Source of the DNA: an uncultured Granulosicoccaceae bacterium
Lineage (GTDB): Bacteria; Pseudomonadota; Gammaproteobacteria; Granulosicoccales; Granulosicoccaceae
Direction of reading: 5' to 3'
Assembly: GCA_938005265.1 (NCBI GenBank)
Contig: CALLOA010000113.1
Coordinates: forward strand, 1-64,000
Length of the DNA: 64,000 nt
The notes beneath the pieces are model-generated. The model did not search any database. It worked only from the letters and a program-made list of their open reading frames with translations, and was not told the origin of the DNA. The translations under genes and the position numbers were made by a program. Shown here piece after piece: positions 1 to 8,639 of this stretch. Each line of letters starts with the position of its first letter. Within the stretch, counting starts at the first letter, position 1.

Positions 1-13
1 AATGTAAGCTAAT

Positions 14-580
14 TCAAGGCCTTGCGTTTCCCGGCACGATACCGAATCTTTCGTGCGTAAGATTGACAATCCCGTTGTCTGATACCACTTCATCGATAGT
101 CAGGTAGTTCAAGCCATCCAATTCAAAGGTGGTACCCTTTACTGTCAATTCGTGGCTTTGCAAATTAAGAAGTTGCTCGTTAGCAACACTCGTATCATCA
201 CCCGCAAATGAGAGAATCATGTAGACCTTATTGTCTTCCTTGCTAAGTAAGCCCACCGGTATTCCACCAGCCGCACACCAAACTGCACATACATGGTGTG
301 CCGTACCTGTGACAACTGCCGATGAACCCATAATTTGGGATACATAACACCAGGTATCAATCATTTCACCAGTCAGGGTGACTTTATCGCCCCCTGCTGC
401 GTGGCTCTGTGATAAAGACAGGGTACCGAGGAAAAAGGTAACACACAGCTTTTTCGACCAACGATCCGCGCGATCAAAGAACGCACGCAAACCGCCGGCA
501 CTGCTTGTAGAAATTTTATAGCGCTTCAATTTAGAACCAGAATTCACAGGTGTTCTCCAGTTATCAAGATATCCGACCAT
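14..580 (-). CDS. Exported protein with Cys/His motif, function unknown
   Basis: About 188 residues. A hydrophobic segment at residues 44-60, preceded by KK and ending near SHAA, looks like a signal peptide, so the true start may lie downstream of the ATG used here. The mature part opens with GEMIDTWC, followed by HHVCAVWC and GGIPVG. C78, H95/H96, C98 and C102 could form a metal- or haem-binding site, or disulfides. Similar WC...HxxCA...GG sequences occur in uncharacterised periplasmic proteins, but I cannot name a function. It is transcribed away from the VanZ-like gene at 986. The protein looks complete, and its stop lies just inside the window. Confidence 0.6.
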   Translation of the reverse strand: MVGYLDNWRTPVNSGSKLKRYKISTSSAGGLRAFFDRADRWSKKLCVTFFLGTLSLSQSHAAGGDKVTLTGEMIDTWCYVSQIMGSSAVVTGTAHHVCAVWCAAGGIPVGLLSKEDNKVYMILSFAGDDTSVANEQLLNLQSHELTVKGTTFELDGLNYLTIDEVVSDNGIVNLTHERFGIVPGNARP

Positions 581-985
581 GAAATGTATTTTGTATCACG
601 ACACAGCCTCATACCCGGGTTGCGAATAAGCTCGTTAGCTCAAGCCCGAAGGTAGACTCACCAATCTTTATCCTCCGGCCGATATTACAGCCTGCAGACA
701 ACGGCTACCCGATGGTAAAAAGTATATAACAAACTTTATATTTTCTGTCAGCAATTGCACCAATCACGGTAAGAATCAGTCAATCAGAAAACGAATCTGG
801 ATAGCAAAAAAGCCAAAATCTGGCCGGAATCGGGAGATATTGACATTTCCACTTAGCCATTTGCTTTAAAATGAATTCAAATTACGAGTTGAATCCCTGA
901 GGTATATGCAGCTGCTGCACGGGCAAAGGAAACTAAAGCTCCTCCCCATCCATTGTAGTATTTGCATCCAATCTGTTACTGACAC
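581..985. other. Divergent intergenic region
   Basis: A 405-bp gene-free spacer between two divergent genes, so it should hold both promoters. A short palindromic stretch, TGCAGCTGCTGCA, sits near 908-920. I found no RNA gene, repeat array or convincing riboswitch. Confidence 0.5.
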
Positions 986-2074
986 TTGAAAATCGCAACG
1001 CTGACATCTTTTTTACTACTGCTCGCTGCAATCCTTGCGCTACTGGTAACGACCGACCTTCCACGTTTCCCAAACTGGATGGAGCCCGCTCATTTCTCAA
1101 GCAGCCTGTTCCTGGCCATTGCACTTTCGGCCTGTATTGTTAGCTGGCGCCCGGCCACAATCCTCGAAACAAGTTGGCAAACATTGGTAGTTGGCAGCGT
1201 TCTGGTGGTATTACTAGAAATTTTGCAACTAGTTAACGAGCAACGAAGCTTTGAATTAAATGACATCCTGTTCGGTGTGGCAGGCGTTAGTGCGGGTGCC
1301 ATGGGATCTTACGGCTTAATGCGGTTACTTGGTAAAGTGGTCTATACACCAGTTGTGATTGCATTATGTTTTTTTGCCAGCACTTCGGTTATTTACTTTT
1401 ACGGCAAACCAAATCTTATTCATGCATTGTCATGCGAGTTACAGCAAGCTAAAAAGCTGAACTGGGCATCTGTGTTGATCACCGATTTCAATAAGAATAC
1501 TGCTACTGTAGCTAGTGAGGAGATAGGGTTCTGTATTGCTCAAAACGATATCGTGGCAAAAAACGATGTGGTTTACACAGCGCCGTTAAGATTAACCTTG
1601 AGCGGCTTGGCTGATGCGGTTCGCGAACAACAATCCTTTGCTATCGCCCTTCAATTTACCAGCACCAGTTCACAATCCTTCAGTGAGATAGCAAGTATCA
1701 CCTGGCAAGGTACAGCAAATAGCTACTTCGCAAGAATCAACCGTAGCGGCAAGCACTTGTTTGCAATGCTCCAGTTCAATGGTGGAGAGCGTTCCAGCAC
1801 GTCACTGGCTAATGGCCTGAAGCAAGGCCAGCAACAGGAACTGGTAATTCAGTATGATGGCAAAAATCAGACAACCTGGCTAAACGGGGTAGTTGCAGGC
1901 ACGGAAACCGGTGTGCTCAATCCGCCAAAAGGGAAAAATGCCGAACTGGTACTTAACATCGCTCAAACCAGCGATCGAAAGTGGTGGGTACCGTTCGAGG
2001 GTGAGATAACAGGAATTTACCTAGGCACAACAGTGCTGGAATTTGAAGATATTAACGGCTTATTTGCTGACTGA
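986..2074 (+). CDS. VanZ-like membrane protein with LamG/lectin-like C-terminal domain
   Basis: 362 residues from a TTG start; the first membrane segment begins at residue 4, and the next in-frame Met (about residue 31) would remove it. Residues 1-135 hold four to five membrane helices of the VanZ-like type, with an acidic pair in the core segment VLLEILQLVN. Residues of about 190-362 form a beta-rich region resembling concanavalin-A/LamG sandwiches (for example TTWLNGVVAGTETG and KWWVPFEGEITGIYLG), presumably outside the cytoplasm. No Shine-Dalgarno is obvious before the TTG. The same architecture recurs at 18595, also beside exopolysaccharide genes, suggesting a role in sensing or handling polysaccharide. 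That role is inference. Confidence 0.65.
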   Translation: MKIATLTSFLLLLAAILALLVTTDLPRFPNWMEPAHFSSSLFLAIALSACIVSWRPATILETSWQTLVVGSVLVVLLEILQLVNEQRSFELNDILFGVAGVSAGAMGSYGLMRLLGKVVYTPVVIALCFFASTSVIYFYGKPNLIHALSCELQQAKKLNWASVLITDFNKNTATVASEEIGFCIAQNDIVAKNDVVYTAPLRLTLSGLADAVREQQSFAIALQFTSTSSQSFSEIASITWQGTANSYFARINRSGKHLFAMLQFNGGERSSTSLANGLKQGQQQELVIQYDGKNQTTWLNGVVAGTETGVLNPPKGKNAELVLNIAQTSDRKWWVPFEGEITGIYLGTTVLEFEDINGLFAD

Positions 2075-2100
2075 TCTGCGAGGGCTAAAAGCGCCAGTTT

Positions 2101-2553
2101 CTAGAACCAGCGGCGAACAGATGCTTTGTATTCCGTGTAGATCGAGCCAAACTTCTCTTCAAGCACCTTCTCTTCCGGTTTGATCTGCGAATAAGTAATA
2201 CTGTTTACAAAAAGCAATATAGCCAACACACCGGTTACGTTGCCCACCCATATTGCCCAACCACTCAGAATCAGTAGCATTCCCAGATACATCGGGTTTC
2301 TGCTAATACGAAAGGTCCCGGACACGACCAGCTGTTTCGTTGCCTGCGGCGATAGCGGGTTAATAGTCGTTTTTGCCTTAAAGAAAGCAAATACTGATAT
2401 CAAGTCTATTCCCGCTCCGACCACGATTAACACAAGTGCCAAGGTTTTTTGCAGAGGGAACGATGTGCTGAGTGCAGGGAAAAGCTGATCCAAGCCCCAA
2501 ACCAATGCGGCAGCGAACAAGCCTTGAAACGGTGGCGGGATCTTCAGTTTCAT
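2101..2553 (-). CDS. Isoprenylcysteine carboxyl methyltransferase (ICMT/PEMT)-family membrane protein
   Basis: 150 residues from the ATG at 2553, the first start that clears the preceding gene's stop at 2570. It has three to four membrane helices and the family signature in its C-terminal half: RNPMYLG, then PEEKVLEEKFG, Y..Y and a terminal VRRWF. Family members use S-adenosylmethionine to methylate small lipophilic or terminal groups, and bacterial substrates are mostly unknown. The 17-nt spacing and shared strand with the YdcF-like gene upstream suggest co-transcription. No substrate can be assigned from context. Confidence 0.75.
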   Translation of the reverse strand: MKLKIPPPFQGLFAAALVWGLDQLFPALSTSFPLQKTLALVLIVVGAGIDLISVFAFFKAKTTINPLSPQATKQLVVSGTFRISRNPMYLGMLLILSGWAIWVGNVTGVLAILLFVNSITYSQIKPEEKVLEEKFGSIYTEYKASVRRWF

Positions 2554-2569
2554 AGTGATTTCAGTGCCT

Positions 2570-3355
2570 CTACAGCCAGCCTCGCAAGCGATAAGCTGTG
2601 TAACCAATGTACTCTTTTATAGCGCGGCTTGAAGCGTATAGAAAATAGGCATCTGGAAGCCAATGCAAATAACCCGGTTCCGATGAATGGGTGAACTGGA
2701 TATCGGTTGAGGCTGCGATTACATCAAAGCCCATTGCCTCGAACAAAGCCTTGGAACGTCGCATATGAAACGCTGAAGTTACCAATAAAACCGGCCCACT
2801 GTCAGAACCCAGTAAAGCGGCAGTATTCCGGGCATTTTCGTAGGTAGAACGGCTGTTGCCTTCAACCTCGATAGCTGCGGAGTCAACCCCCCACTCTACA
2901 AGTAACTGCCTTGAATATTCACCGTTGCTCAATGTCCCTGGCTCAACAAATACATTACCACCACTGACAACAACCTTAGGTGCTTTGCCAGCTTTATAAA
3001 GCTTGGCCGCAAAATGCAAACGATCACCACCATCATTAAATTCAATTTCGGTGCGAGGCTCATTGGGATTGAGAATACCGCCACCGAGTACAACAATAGC
3101 CGATGATTCCGGCAATTCAGCGACCGCAATAGGAAGATAGTCTGACTCCAGAGATTGCATAAGCCACATGGCTACTGGCCGAACACTGGATAAATAGAGA
3201 ACAACCAGGCCCAGAATAATCAGTGCTCCACCTAAACGGGCTTTTGCAGCCCGGCAAAGTACACAAAGAATTATGCCGGGCAACAGGCACAGCAGCGAAA
3301 ATCCCAATGGCTGTAACAAAGGGGTTAGTATTTTCGAGAGTAACAGGAAGTCCAC
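2570..3355 (-). CDS. YdcF/ElyC/SanA-family (DUF218) envelope protein
   Basis: 261 residues. Two N-terminal membrane helices (about 10-35 and 42-60) are followed by the DUF218 domain with AIVVLGGG, VVVSGGN, SRSTYENA and LLVTSAFHMRRS motifs. The two-helix layout matches E. coli ElyC, which is linked to envelope and peptidoglycan/ECA lipid-carrier homeostasis. The biochemical activity of the family is not settled. It is followed after 17 nt by the methyltransferase-like gene and lies at the edge of the exopolysaccharide locus, which fits an envelope or carrier-lipid role. Confidence 0.8.
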   Translation of the reverse strand: MDFLLLSKILTPLLQPLGFSLLCLLPGIILCVLCRAAKARLGGALIILGLVVLYLSSVRPVAMWLMQSLESDYLPIAVAELPESSAIVVLGGGILNPNEPRTEIEFNDGGDRLHFAAKLYKAGKAPKVVVSGGNVFVEPGTLSNGEYSRQLLVEWGVDSAAIEVEGNSRSTYENARNTAALLGSDSGPVLLVTSAFHMRRSKALFEAMGFDVIAASTDIQFTHSSEPGYLHWLPDAYFLYASSRAIKEYIGYTAYRLRGWL

Positions 3356-3465
3356 AGCCTACTCTGACTGGGAATCGAAAAACAGAGCGCAGACCCAACA
3401 CTTCTTCTGTGATCGACAAACGGAGCTGGTTCGGTGATACCGTTCAAATGTGCGGGCTAACATCG

Positions 3466-4059
3466 TTAGTTCTGAAGGCGGGAACGAACCTTTCTGGCAG
3501 GATTTCCAGCCACTATATCCGCCGCAGCCACTGGCTTAGTAACCACACTACCGGCAGCAACAATTGATTGATTACCGAGTTCTGCCATCACAACGCAGGT
3601 ATTACCAAGCCAGCAATCTTTACCAATTCGAATTTTTTCAAATACACCACCCTGCTCCTGAATCGGTACATCCATATCTGAAAAATCATGCTGGCGACTA
3701 CCACTGAGAATATGGACACCACTACCAAGTAATGTGCCCTCGCCAATAGAGCATTTACCGATATTGCATTGGGCACCTATATAAACGCCACGCCCCAGCG
3801 TTGTATCAGCATGCGAAAACACGGTCATAAAACCAATACTCATCTCATCTGTTGTGTCGACGAAAACCAGGCTGTAAAAAGCAGCACGTAGAAACACACC
3901 TGTTTTACCCGGAATCAGACTTACAAATTGAGAGAATGCCTGGAAGGTTGTTTCAGATGGATCAATAAGACAGAACAAACGGTATAGCGCGACCAGTGGC
4001 AGCGCGAAGCCTAAAAAAGCAAGTTTTAATATTCGCTTGGCCCATTGCCGAAATTGCAT
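3466..4059 (-). CDS. Left-handed beta-helix (hexapeptide) acyltransferase
   Basis: 197 residues from the ATG at 4059 (MQFRQW); an upstream in-frame TTG at 4122 would add 21 residues. A membrane-proximal hydrophobic stretch (residues 10-30) is followed by hexapeptide-repeat turns (VYIGAQCNIGKCSIGEGTLLGSGVHI) and the typical end (WLGNTCVVMAELG, AAGSVVTKPV, VAGNPARKV). Such enzymes acetylate sugars in colanic-acid and other polysaccharide pathways from acetyl-CoA. The position next to the kinase/Wzz pair suggests O- or N-acetylation of the local exopolysaccharide. The acceptor is unknown. Confidence 0.8.
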   Translation of the reverse strand: MQFRQWAKRILKLAFLGFALPLVALYRLFCLIDPSETTFQAFSQFVSLIPGKTGVFLRAAFYSLVFVDTTDEMSIGFMTVFSHADTTLGRGVYIGAQCNIGKCSIGEGTLLGSGVHILSGSRQHDFSDMDVPIQEQGGVFEKIRIGKDCWLGNTCVVMAELGNQSIVAAGSVVTKPVAAADIVAGNPARKVRSRLQN

Positions 4060-4281
4060 GTGTTTCTGCCGTTGTCTCTGGTGAGCGCTTTGTGTTTCGA
4101 TAAAAACAGGTGAGATAACCAATCCGCCAGGTAACCCGACTGTGATTCAGATCACATAGTAGCATCGAGGCTGAGCGACCTTTGGCAATCCTGAAACGGG
4201 CTGAAAATGTGTACTTTTCCTATTGATATTATCGGTCGCCAGAACGTTTTGCCAAGTAATCGGCATTAAATTGCCTATTGG

Positions 4282-4316
4282 CTGCCGATAACGGAAATAT
4301 CTAGTTTATCGGGCAG
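4282..4316. repeat. Inverted repeat, 10-11 bp arms
   Basis: CTGCCGATAA at 4282-4291 pairs with TTATCGGGCAG at 4306-4316 with a single bulged base and a 14-nt loop. There is no adjacent T run on either strand, so a regulatory or processing hairpin is as likely as a terminator. Confidence 0.45.
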
Positions 4317-4534
4317 AAATACCTTGAGAAATGCCGTAATCCACGTCTTGTATATCGCTACAGGCTACTGCCTGGACAAGACTAAATCTATGCTTTCAGG
4401 TGCGTATTTGCCGGATTCTGTTGACCAATCAGAGATCAGAATGGATATCGCCCATGCTGATAAAAGGAATTACACTGAAGCCGAAGTGGAGGCTTAGTAC
4501 CTACCGCTTTTCCAGTCATAGGCTTTTCAAGCCA

Positions 4535-4561
4535 CCATCTGCGGCAGATTGCTGCAGATGG
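4535..4561 (-). terminator. Hairpin downstream of the tyrosine kinase gene
   Basis: CCATCTGC (4535-4542) and GCAGATGG (4554-4561) form a perfect 8-bp stem with an 11-nt loop, 25 nt beyond the kinase stop on the minus strand. A T tract is missing, so it may be a weak terminator or an mRNA 3'-end stabiliser. Confidence 0.4.
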
Positions 4562-4586
4562 CTATGGCTGAAAGTTATACTGACAA

Positions 4587-5861
4587 TTAGTAATAACCGT
4601 ATTTCGCTCGCGTCTGTTTCGTAGCCATGTTTAGAATCAAGCCTACGTATTTCTCCGGGCTAAGGTAGCTCAACGATTCTTCAACCGATTCATGAGTGGT
4701 CTTCTCGGCACCCACGACAAACGGAATCTGGTCAACAAAATTAGCCATTGCACGAGCCTCTGTCGTCATCAGGAGTGGTGACGTGTCCAGCATGACTATT
4801 CTATTGTCATAGCGAGTAGAGAGTTCGAATAACAGGTTCTGCATCTTTTGACCGGAAAACAGATCCGTCGCATACTCGTTAGGCGTGCCACGTGGTATGA
4901 CCATGAATCGAGGCACATCGGTTTTAAGTATGACATCCTCAATATTCAGGTTGTCATCCATCAATACATCCATTAGTCCGGGAGTACCTTTCGGGACGCC
5001 CAGCAAACGACTCAATGAGCCCTTACTTGAATCGGCATCCACCAACAATACGGTCTTGTCTTGCTCCATTGAAATACTCAGAGCAAGATTAGTGGAAGTA
5101 TATGTTTTACCTTCACCGGCAAGCGCACTGGTTACCATCAGCAGATTGGATCGAGGACGCATACCATCAGCGCTCGGTCGTTGTGCATTACCCATCAACG
5201 CCATACGAATAGCCCGATACTGTTCAGCCAGCATACTGCGCGGTTGATCAAGCGTAATCATATTCTTTGCACGCATTCGGTTAACAGGTAAACGCAGCAT
5301 CTTACCGTTGGACTTAACCACACGTCGCGGCTCGATTGCCGGCTGCACAGCCTGTTGGGGCTGCGGTTGGTTCACTCGATTATCTGATCTACGCTGACTT
5401 TGACCGTGACCATGATGCGGCAATGGCGTCTGGTAGGAACCTGGCTGTTGACTTCTGTAACTGTCAGCACCGGGAGCATACCCGTTCCGAGTATTGCCAT
5501 TATAATTTTGAGCTGGATGGTATTGTCCTTGATGCGAATCAGCGCCACGGGCTCTACTCTGGCCAGTACGCCCAACGGCCATCTGATCAGAAAAATAGGC
5601 TCGTGGATCCTGCTGTGAACGTCTTTCGTACCCGCGTCTCTTCAAAGGCACTGATTGACGCACACCACCAATATCGCTCTGCTGCACTTCAACAGTATCA
5701 AACACTCTCGCAGTACCATTAAACTCATCTGTATGGGTAGCTACCGGCGCAGGTTGCGTACTAGGCACAGAGTTGGTGCGCGCCTGTCGATTACGTTTTC
5801 GTTCCTTCATACCAGGTGTCTGTTCCAGATTTCCAAATGCTTTAGCTATTGTTGTGCTCAT
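4587..5861 (-). CDS. XrtA-type polysaccharide tyrosine autokinase (CpsD/CapB/BY-kinase)
   Basis: 424 residues. Residues 1-180 are a long Gln/Arg/Ser-rich, probably disordered linker. The BY-kinase domain has Walker A SALAGEGKT (245-253), Walker A' VLLVDAD (271-277) and Walker B VMLDTSP (356-362). The C-terminal tyrosine cluster is short (Y421, Y423, Y424). It partners with the co-transcribed Wzz-like protein: the ATG overlaps the wzz-like stop (ATGA at 5858-5861), which suggests translational coupling. Phosphorylation of the tyrosine tail normally controls polymer length and export. The long basic/Gln-rich N-terminus is unusual; most relatives have a much shorter one. Confidence 0.85.
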   Translation of the reverse strand: MSTTIAKAFGNLEQTPGMKERKRNRQARTNSVPSTQPAPVATHTDEFNGTARVFDTVEVQQSDIGGVRQSVPLKRRGYERRSQQDPRAYFSDQMAVGRTGQSRARGADSHQGQYHPAQNYNGNTRNGYAPGADSYRSQQPGSYQTPLPHHGHGQSQRRSDNRVNQPQPQQAVQPAIEPRRVVKSNGKMLRLPVNRMRAKNMITLDQPRSMLAEQYRAIRMALMGNAQRPSADGMRPRSNLLMVTSALAGEGKTYTSTNLALSISMEQDKTVLLVDADSSKGSLSRLLGVPKGTPGLMDVLMDDNLNIEDVILKTDVPRFMVIPRGTPNEYATDLFSGQKMQNLLFELSTRYDNRIVMLDTSPLLMTTEARAMANFVDQIPFVVGAEKTTHESVEESLSYLSPEKYVGLILNMATKQTRAKYGYY

Positions 5862-7522
5862 GCGCTTTCCTCCAGGCTCTTCTTGGCAGTCGGAGCAACG
5901 ATTGTATCGTTTTGTTGCAAAGCGTCCGTTCGCTCCTGTTGGGAACCGGACGCCACACTGACTTCACTTTGTGAGTTGCCAGCGATGTATGAGGAGATAC
6001 TCTTTTTCGGAGTTTTCGATTGCAGTAGCGATATAGCAAGGAAAGCTACGGGCAGACAAAAAGCCAGAGCAATGTATTTTTTTGTCTCAGGAGTAAACCA
6101 CTGGTTCTCCATACCACGCCTCTGCAAGGTAACTGTGCCAAGCACTGGCAGCTTTGTTACCTGGGCAAGCATTTTCTGATCAAAAAACATCGGTTTGAAA
6201 AAATGCACCACAAAAGCAATACCGGCACCGATCATACCTGCCATAAATAAGACCACCAGATTCAATATTTTCTTGTTGGGTTCTGACGGTCGCAACGGCG
6301 CATAAACCGGGTCGATAATTCTGAACGGCACTTCCTCAACATTTTCGTCCAACTCACCTGACAATCGTGCAGACTCACGTTTACCAAGTAACTGGTCATA
6401 CTGTTCTTTAACGATGACATAGTCACGGTTGAGCTGTAACAGCTGAGCTTCCATCTCAGGCAATGTGTAGCGTGTGTCCTTTAGCTGTTCAAGCTGCTCG
6501 TTGTAGGCATTGGCACGCGTTCGCGTCTCCGCAACCGTACCCTCAGCAGCTGCCAGCATCGATTTGATTTCCTGGTAGGCCAGTGAAGTAACACCTGCGC
6601 TGGCACCGCCAACTGTTTCAAAAGGTGTATCAGCTTTCTGGCGTTGCAAACTGCGCAGATCAAGCTGCAGTTGTGCAATTTCCGGATGTTGATCCGTGAA
6701 TCTCAAACGTAAAGATTGCAGCTGATTGGTTGCGGCTTCTATCTGACCATCCAGAGGATGGGCACGCGACCCCTGCGGGAAAGCAATCTGCGGCTCGTTA
6801 GCCAACTGCTGACGGATAGTATTGCGGCGATTAATAGCTTCCTCTTGAGCAATCCTGGCCCGACGCAACTGATCTTCCGCCCTGGAGAAGCGATCATAGA
6901 AGCCACCATTTTCATCAGGCAGATTCTCAGCATTTTCCCGTTTGAAATCGGATAATTTCTTCTCGGAAACCAGCAGACGCTTCTCATAGTCAGCGATCTG
7001 AGTGTCCAGAAAGTTCTGCGCCTTCTGGTTATCCTGCCGCTTTTCACCTACTGTGGTCTCGGTAAAGATCTCCAGCAATGTGTTTACACCTGTGAGAGCT
7101 TTGTCACGATCAGAGTGGCTATACGAAATATTGAATAACTCTCTGTTTCGTCGATCGCCAGAGAGCACAATCTTTTCAGCGAGCATCTCCATGATGATTT
7201 CTTTGTCAGCACGCTCAACGATGTCCTCGTCCAAGCCGATAGTGTCGACTAGCCGCTCGAGATTGGGCCGGTTCAACAGAGTCTTGCTAAGCAAGCCTAT
7301 TCGCTGGGAATTATCCGGTTGCACAGCCATATTTTTTAGCAGTGGGCCCAATACGCGATTGCTGTCCAGATAGACCTTGGCTGTGGCGCGGTACTGGACT
7401 GACATCAGGTCAATCATGAACCACCCAAACAGCGCAAAGACCCATGCAGCGATAATGGCAGTCCAGCGAAATCGCCAGATCCCCCAAATGATGGGCATTA
7501 TGTCGTTGATCGTATCCCTCAT
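5858..7522 (-). CDS. XrtA-type polysaccharide chain-length determinant (Wzz/GNVR)
   Basis: 554 residues. An N-terminal membrane helix (about 15-36) is followed by a long periplasmic coiled-coil region (about 160-400). A second helix near residue 420-440 (NLVVLFMAGMIGAGIAFVVH) and a third hydrophobic segment near 485-505 follow. The length and the three-segment C-terminus match the PEP-CTERM-locus Wzz subfamily. The protein sets chain length and acts with the downstream kinase through the overlapping ATGA. The segment between helices 2 and 3, which includes FFDQKMLAQVTKLPVLGTV, is the usual kinase-facing cytoplasmic linker. Confidence 0.85.
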   Translation of the reverse strand: MRDTINDIMPIIWGIWRFRWTAIIAAWVFALFGWFMIDLMSVQYRATAKVYLDSNRVLGPLLKNMAVQPDNSQRIGLLSKTLLNRPNLERLVDTIGLDEDIVERADKEIIMEMLAEKIVLSGDRRNRELFNISYSHSDRDKALTGVNTLLEIFTETTVGEKRQDNQKAQNFLDTQIADYEKRLLVSEKKLSDFKRENAENLPDENGGFYDRFSRAEDQLRRARIAQEEAINRRNTIRQQLANEPQIAFPQGSRAHPLDGQIEAATNQLQSLRLRFTDQHPEIAQLQLDLRSLQRQKADTPFETVGGASAGVTSLAYQEIKSMLAAAEGTVAETRTRANAYNEQLEQLKDTRYTLPEMEAQLLQLNRDYVIVKEQYDQLLGKRESARLSGELDENVEEVPFRIIDPVYAPLRPSEPNKKILNLVVLFMAGMIGAGIAFVVHFFKPMFFDQKMLAQVTKLPVLGTVTLQRRGMENQWFTPETKKYIALAFCLPVAFLAISLLQSKTPKKSISSYIAGNSQSEVSVASGSQQERTDALQQNDTIVAPTAKKSLEESA

Positions 7523-8001
7523 TGCACTGCTCCCGTCTTGTTGTTCGAAGCTCTCATAGTTGTATCCATGCGGTTTATTAGGTTACCGTTCTATTGTTGC
7601 ACCAGTTAAAAGAAACACCACCAGTCAGTACTGACAATGCGATACCCCGGGTACACAGGTATCCGGTAATTATCCTACATTCGGTTTCGATGTCAGCACC
7701 CCGCATTGTAGTAATGCGCGCAAGCTCACTCTAAATACCTGTAAGTCTCCAGAAGTGCGAAGCACCTGGCAATTCGGCACCGGAAATAAAGAAACCACAG
7801 AATCTTCAAGGCTCCCGGAGCCGGTTTAAAAGTTGTTGTCCGTCACAATAAGACAGACTGCCAAACAGTAAATTCAGCAATCGAACATTAGCAAACGGAC
7901 ATTGAGGGGGAGAATACGTCGTGTAGCAAACCTGTGCAGTCCAGTTGTTTTCCGCCAGTAGCGGGAGCTTCTGAAAAATACAGGCGCTGGTAGCAACACT
8001 T

Positions 8002-8037
8002 CTGATACGCTGGTGAGCGCTGATACGCTGGTGAGCG
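8002..8037. repeat. 18-bp perfect tandem duplication
   Basis: CTGATACGCTGGTGAGCG occurs twice head to tail at 8002-8019 and 8020-8037 with no mismatch. Confidence 0.9.
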
Positions 8038-8080
8038 TCGTAAAGACTACCAGTCAAACTGTACAGTCTTCCTGAGTATC

Positions 8081-8114
8081 TCTTCCCGAGTGTAAAATCT
8101 TCCCGACTGTAAAA
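8081..8114. repeat. 17-bp tandem duplication
   Basis: TCTTCCCGAGTGTAAAA at 8081-8097 is followed by TCTTCCCGACTGTAAAA at 8098-8114 (one mismatch). A more degenerate related unit, GTCTTCCTGAGTATC, precedes them. Confidence 0.85.
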
Positions 8115-8195
8115 AACTTACTCCGGTTACTCAGACACGGCTATCAGAAATACAAGTGTACTACAACCAAAACTCTACCCCATTACCAAATATTT

Positions 8196-8223
8196 ATCTT
8201 TTGCTGCAAATCTTTTGCTGCGA
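8196..8223. repeat. 14-bp tandem duplication
   Basis: ATCTTTTGCTGCAA at 8196-8209 is repeated at 8210-8223 with one mismatch. Confidence 0.85.
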
Positions 8224-8570
8224 ATCTACTTAACGGATTCTTTGTAATAACGAGCAGGTCTTCATGTCCAGGCACAAGCCGATTTTGCCACAAGTCTGAG
8301 GAAATCCAACTCCATGGCTTAATGGATGTTGCCAGACCTGCAATCGAATTATCTGAGCTACATGTCTGAACCAGGTTCGAAGCAGATTATCCAGCTATCA
8401 GCCTGTGGCAGTCATGTAATTCTATGAGGTAAATTTTGATTGGCACCGATACTCGTGTCAACACAGCTGCCCTAAAACTCTGTCAACAAGAGTGTCAGAC
8501 CTGTTAAGAAAAAAAACACTTGTGACAAACGAGGCTTTTTCGTGCCAAAAAGTGTCGGTAATTACACCAC

Positions 8571-8615
8571 TTATAATTGTTTGGTCAGGTTCATCACATT
8601 TGTGCACAATTATAA
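8571..8615 (+). promoter_or_regulatory. 10-bp inverted repeat upstream of the FemAB-like gene
   Basis: TTATAATTGT (8571-8580) and ACAATTATAA (8606-8615) are perfect inverted arms 25 bp apart, ending 24 bp before the FemAB-like ATG. It could be an operator with two half-sites or a 5'-UTR hairpin. The AT-rich arms also resemble -10 elements. Confidence 0.45.
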
Positions 8616-8639
8616 AATATCCGAAACATTCTGGTAGTT

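Larger units (their letters stand above)
4060..4586. other. Intergenic region with two inverted repeats
   Basis: No gene is supported here; short open frames in this stretch have no recognisable content. It contains an inverted repeat at 4282-4316 and a stronger hairpin at 4535-4561, described separately. Confidence 0.5.
7523..8639. other. 1.1-kb divergent intergenic region rich in short tandem duplications
   Basis: The spacer separates the divergent wzz/kinase operon and the FemAB-like gene, and no convincing gene was found. It carries three separate two-copy tandem duplications (8002-8037, 8081-8114, 8196-8223) and a 10-bp inverted repeat just before the FemAB start. At this size it probably holds complex promoters. 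Confidence 0.55.

Noticed and set aside
900-985. Possible cyclic-di-GMP riboswitch, suggested by CACGGGCAAAGG
   Set aside because: The rest of the GEMM consensus, including the GACGCAAAGC part, is not present.
7806-8057. 83-codon open frame on the minus strand
   Set aside because: It runs through a tandem duplication and has no protein-like composition.
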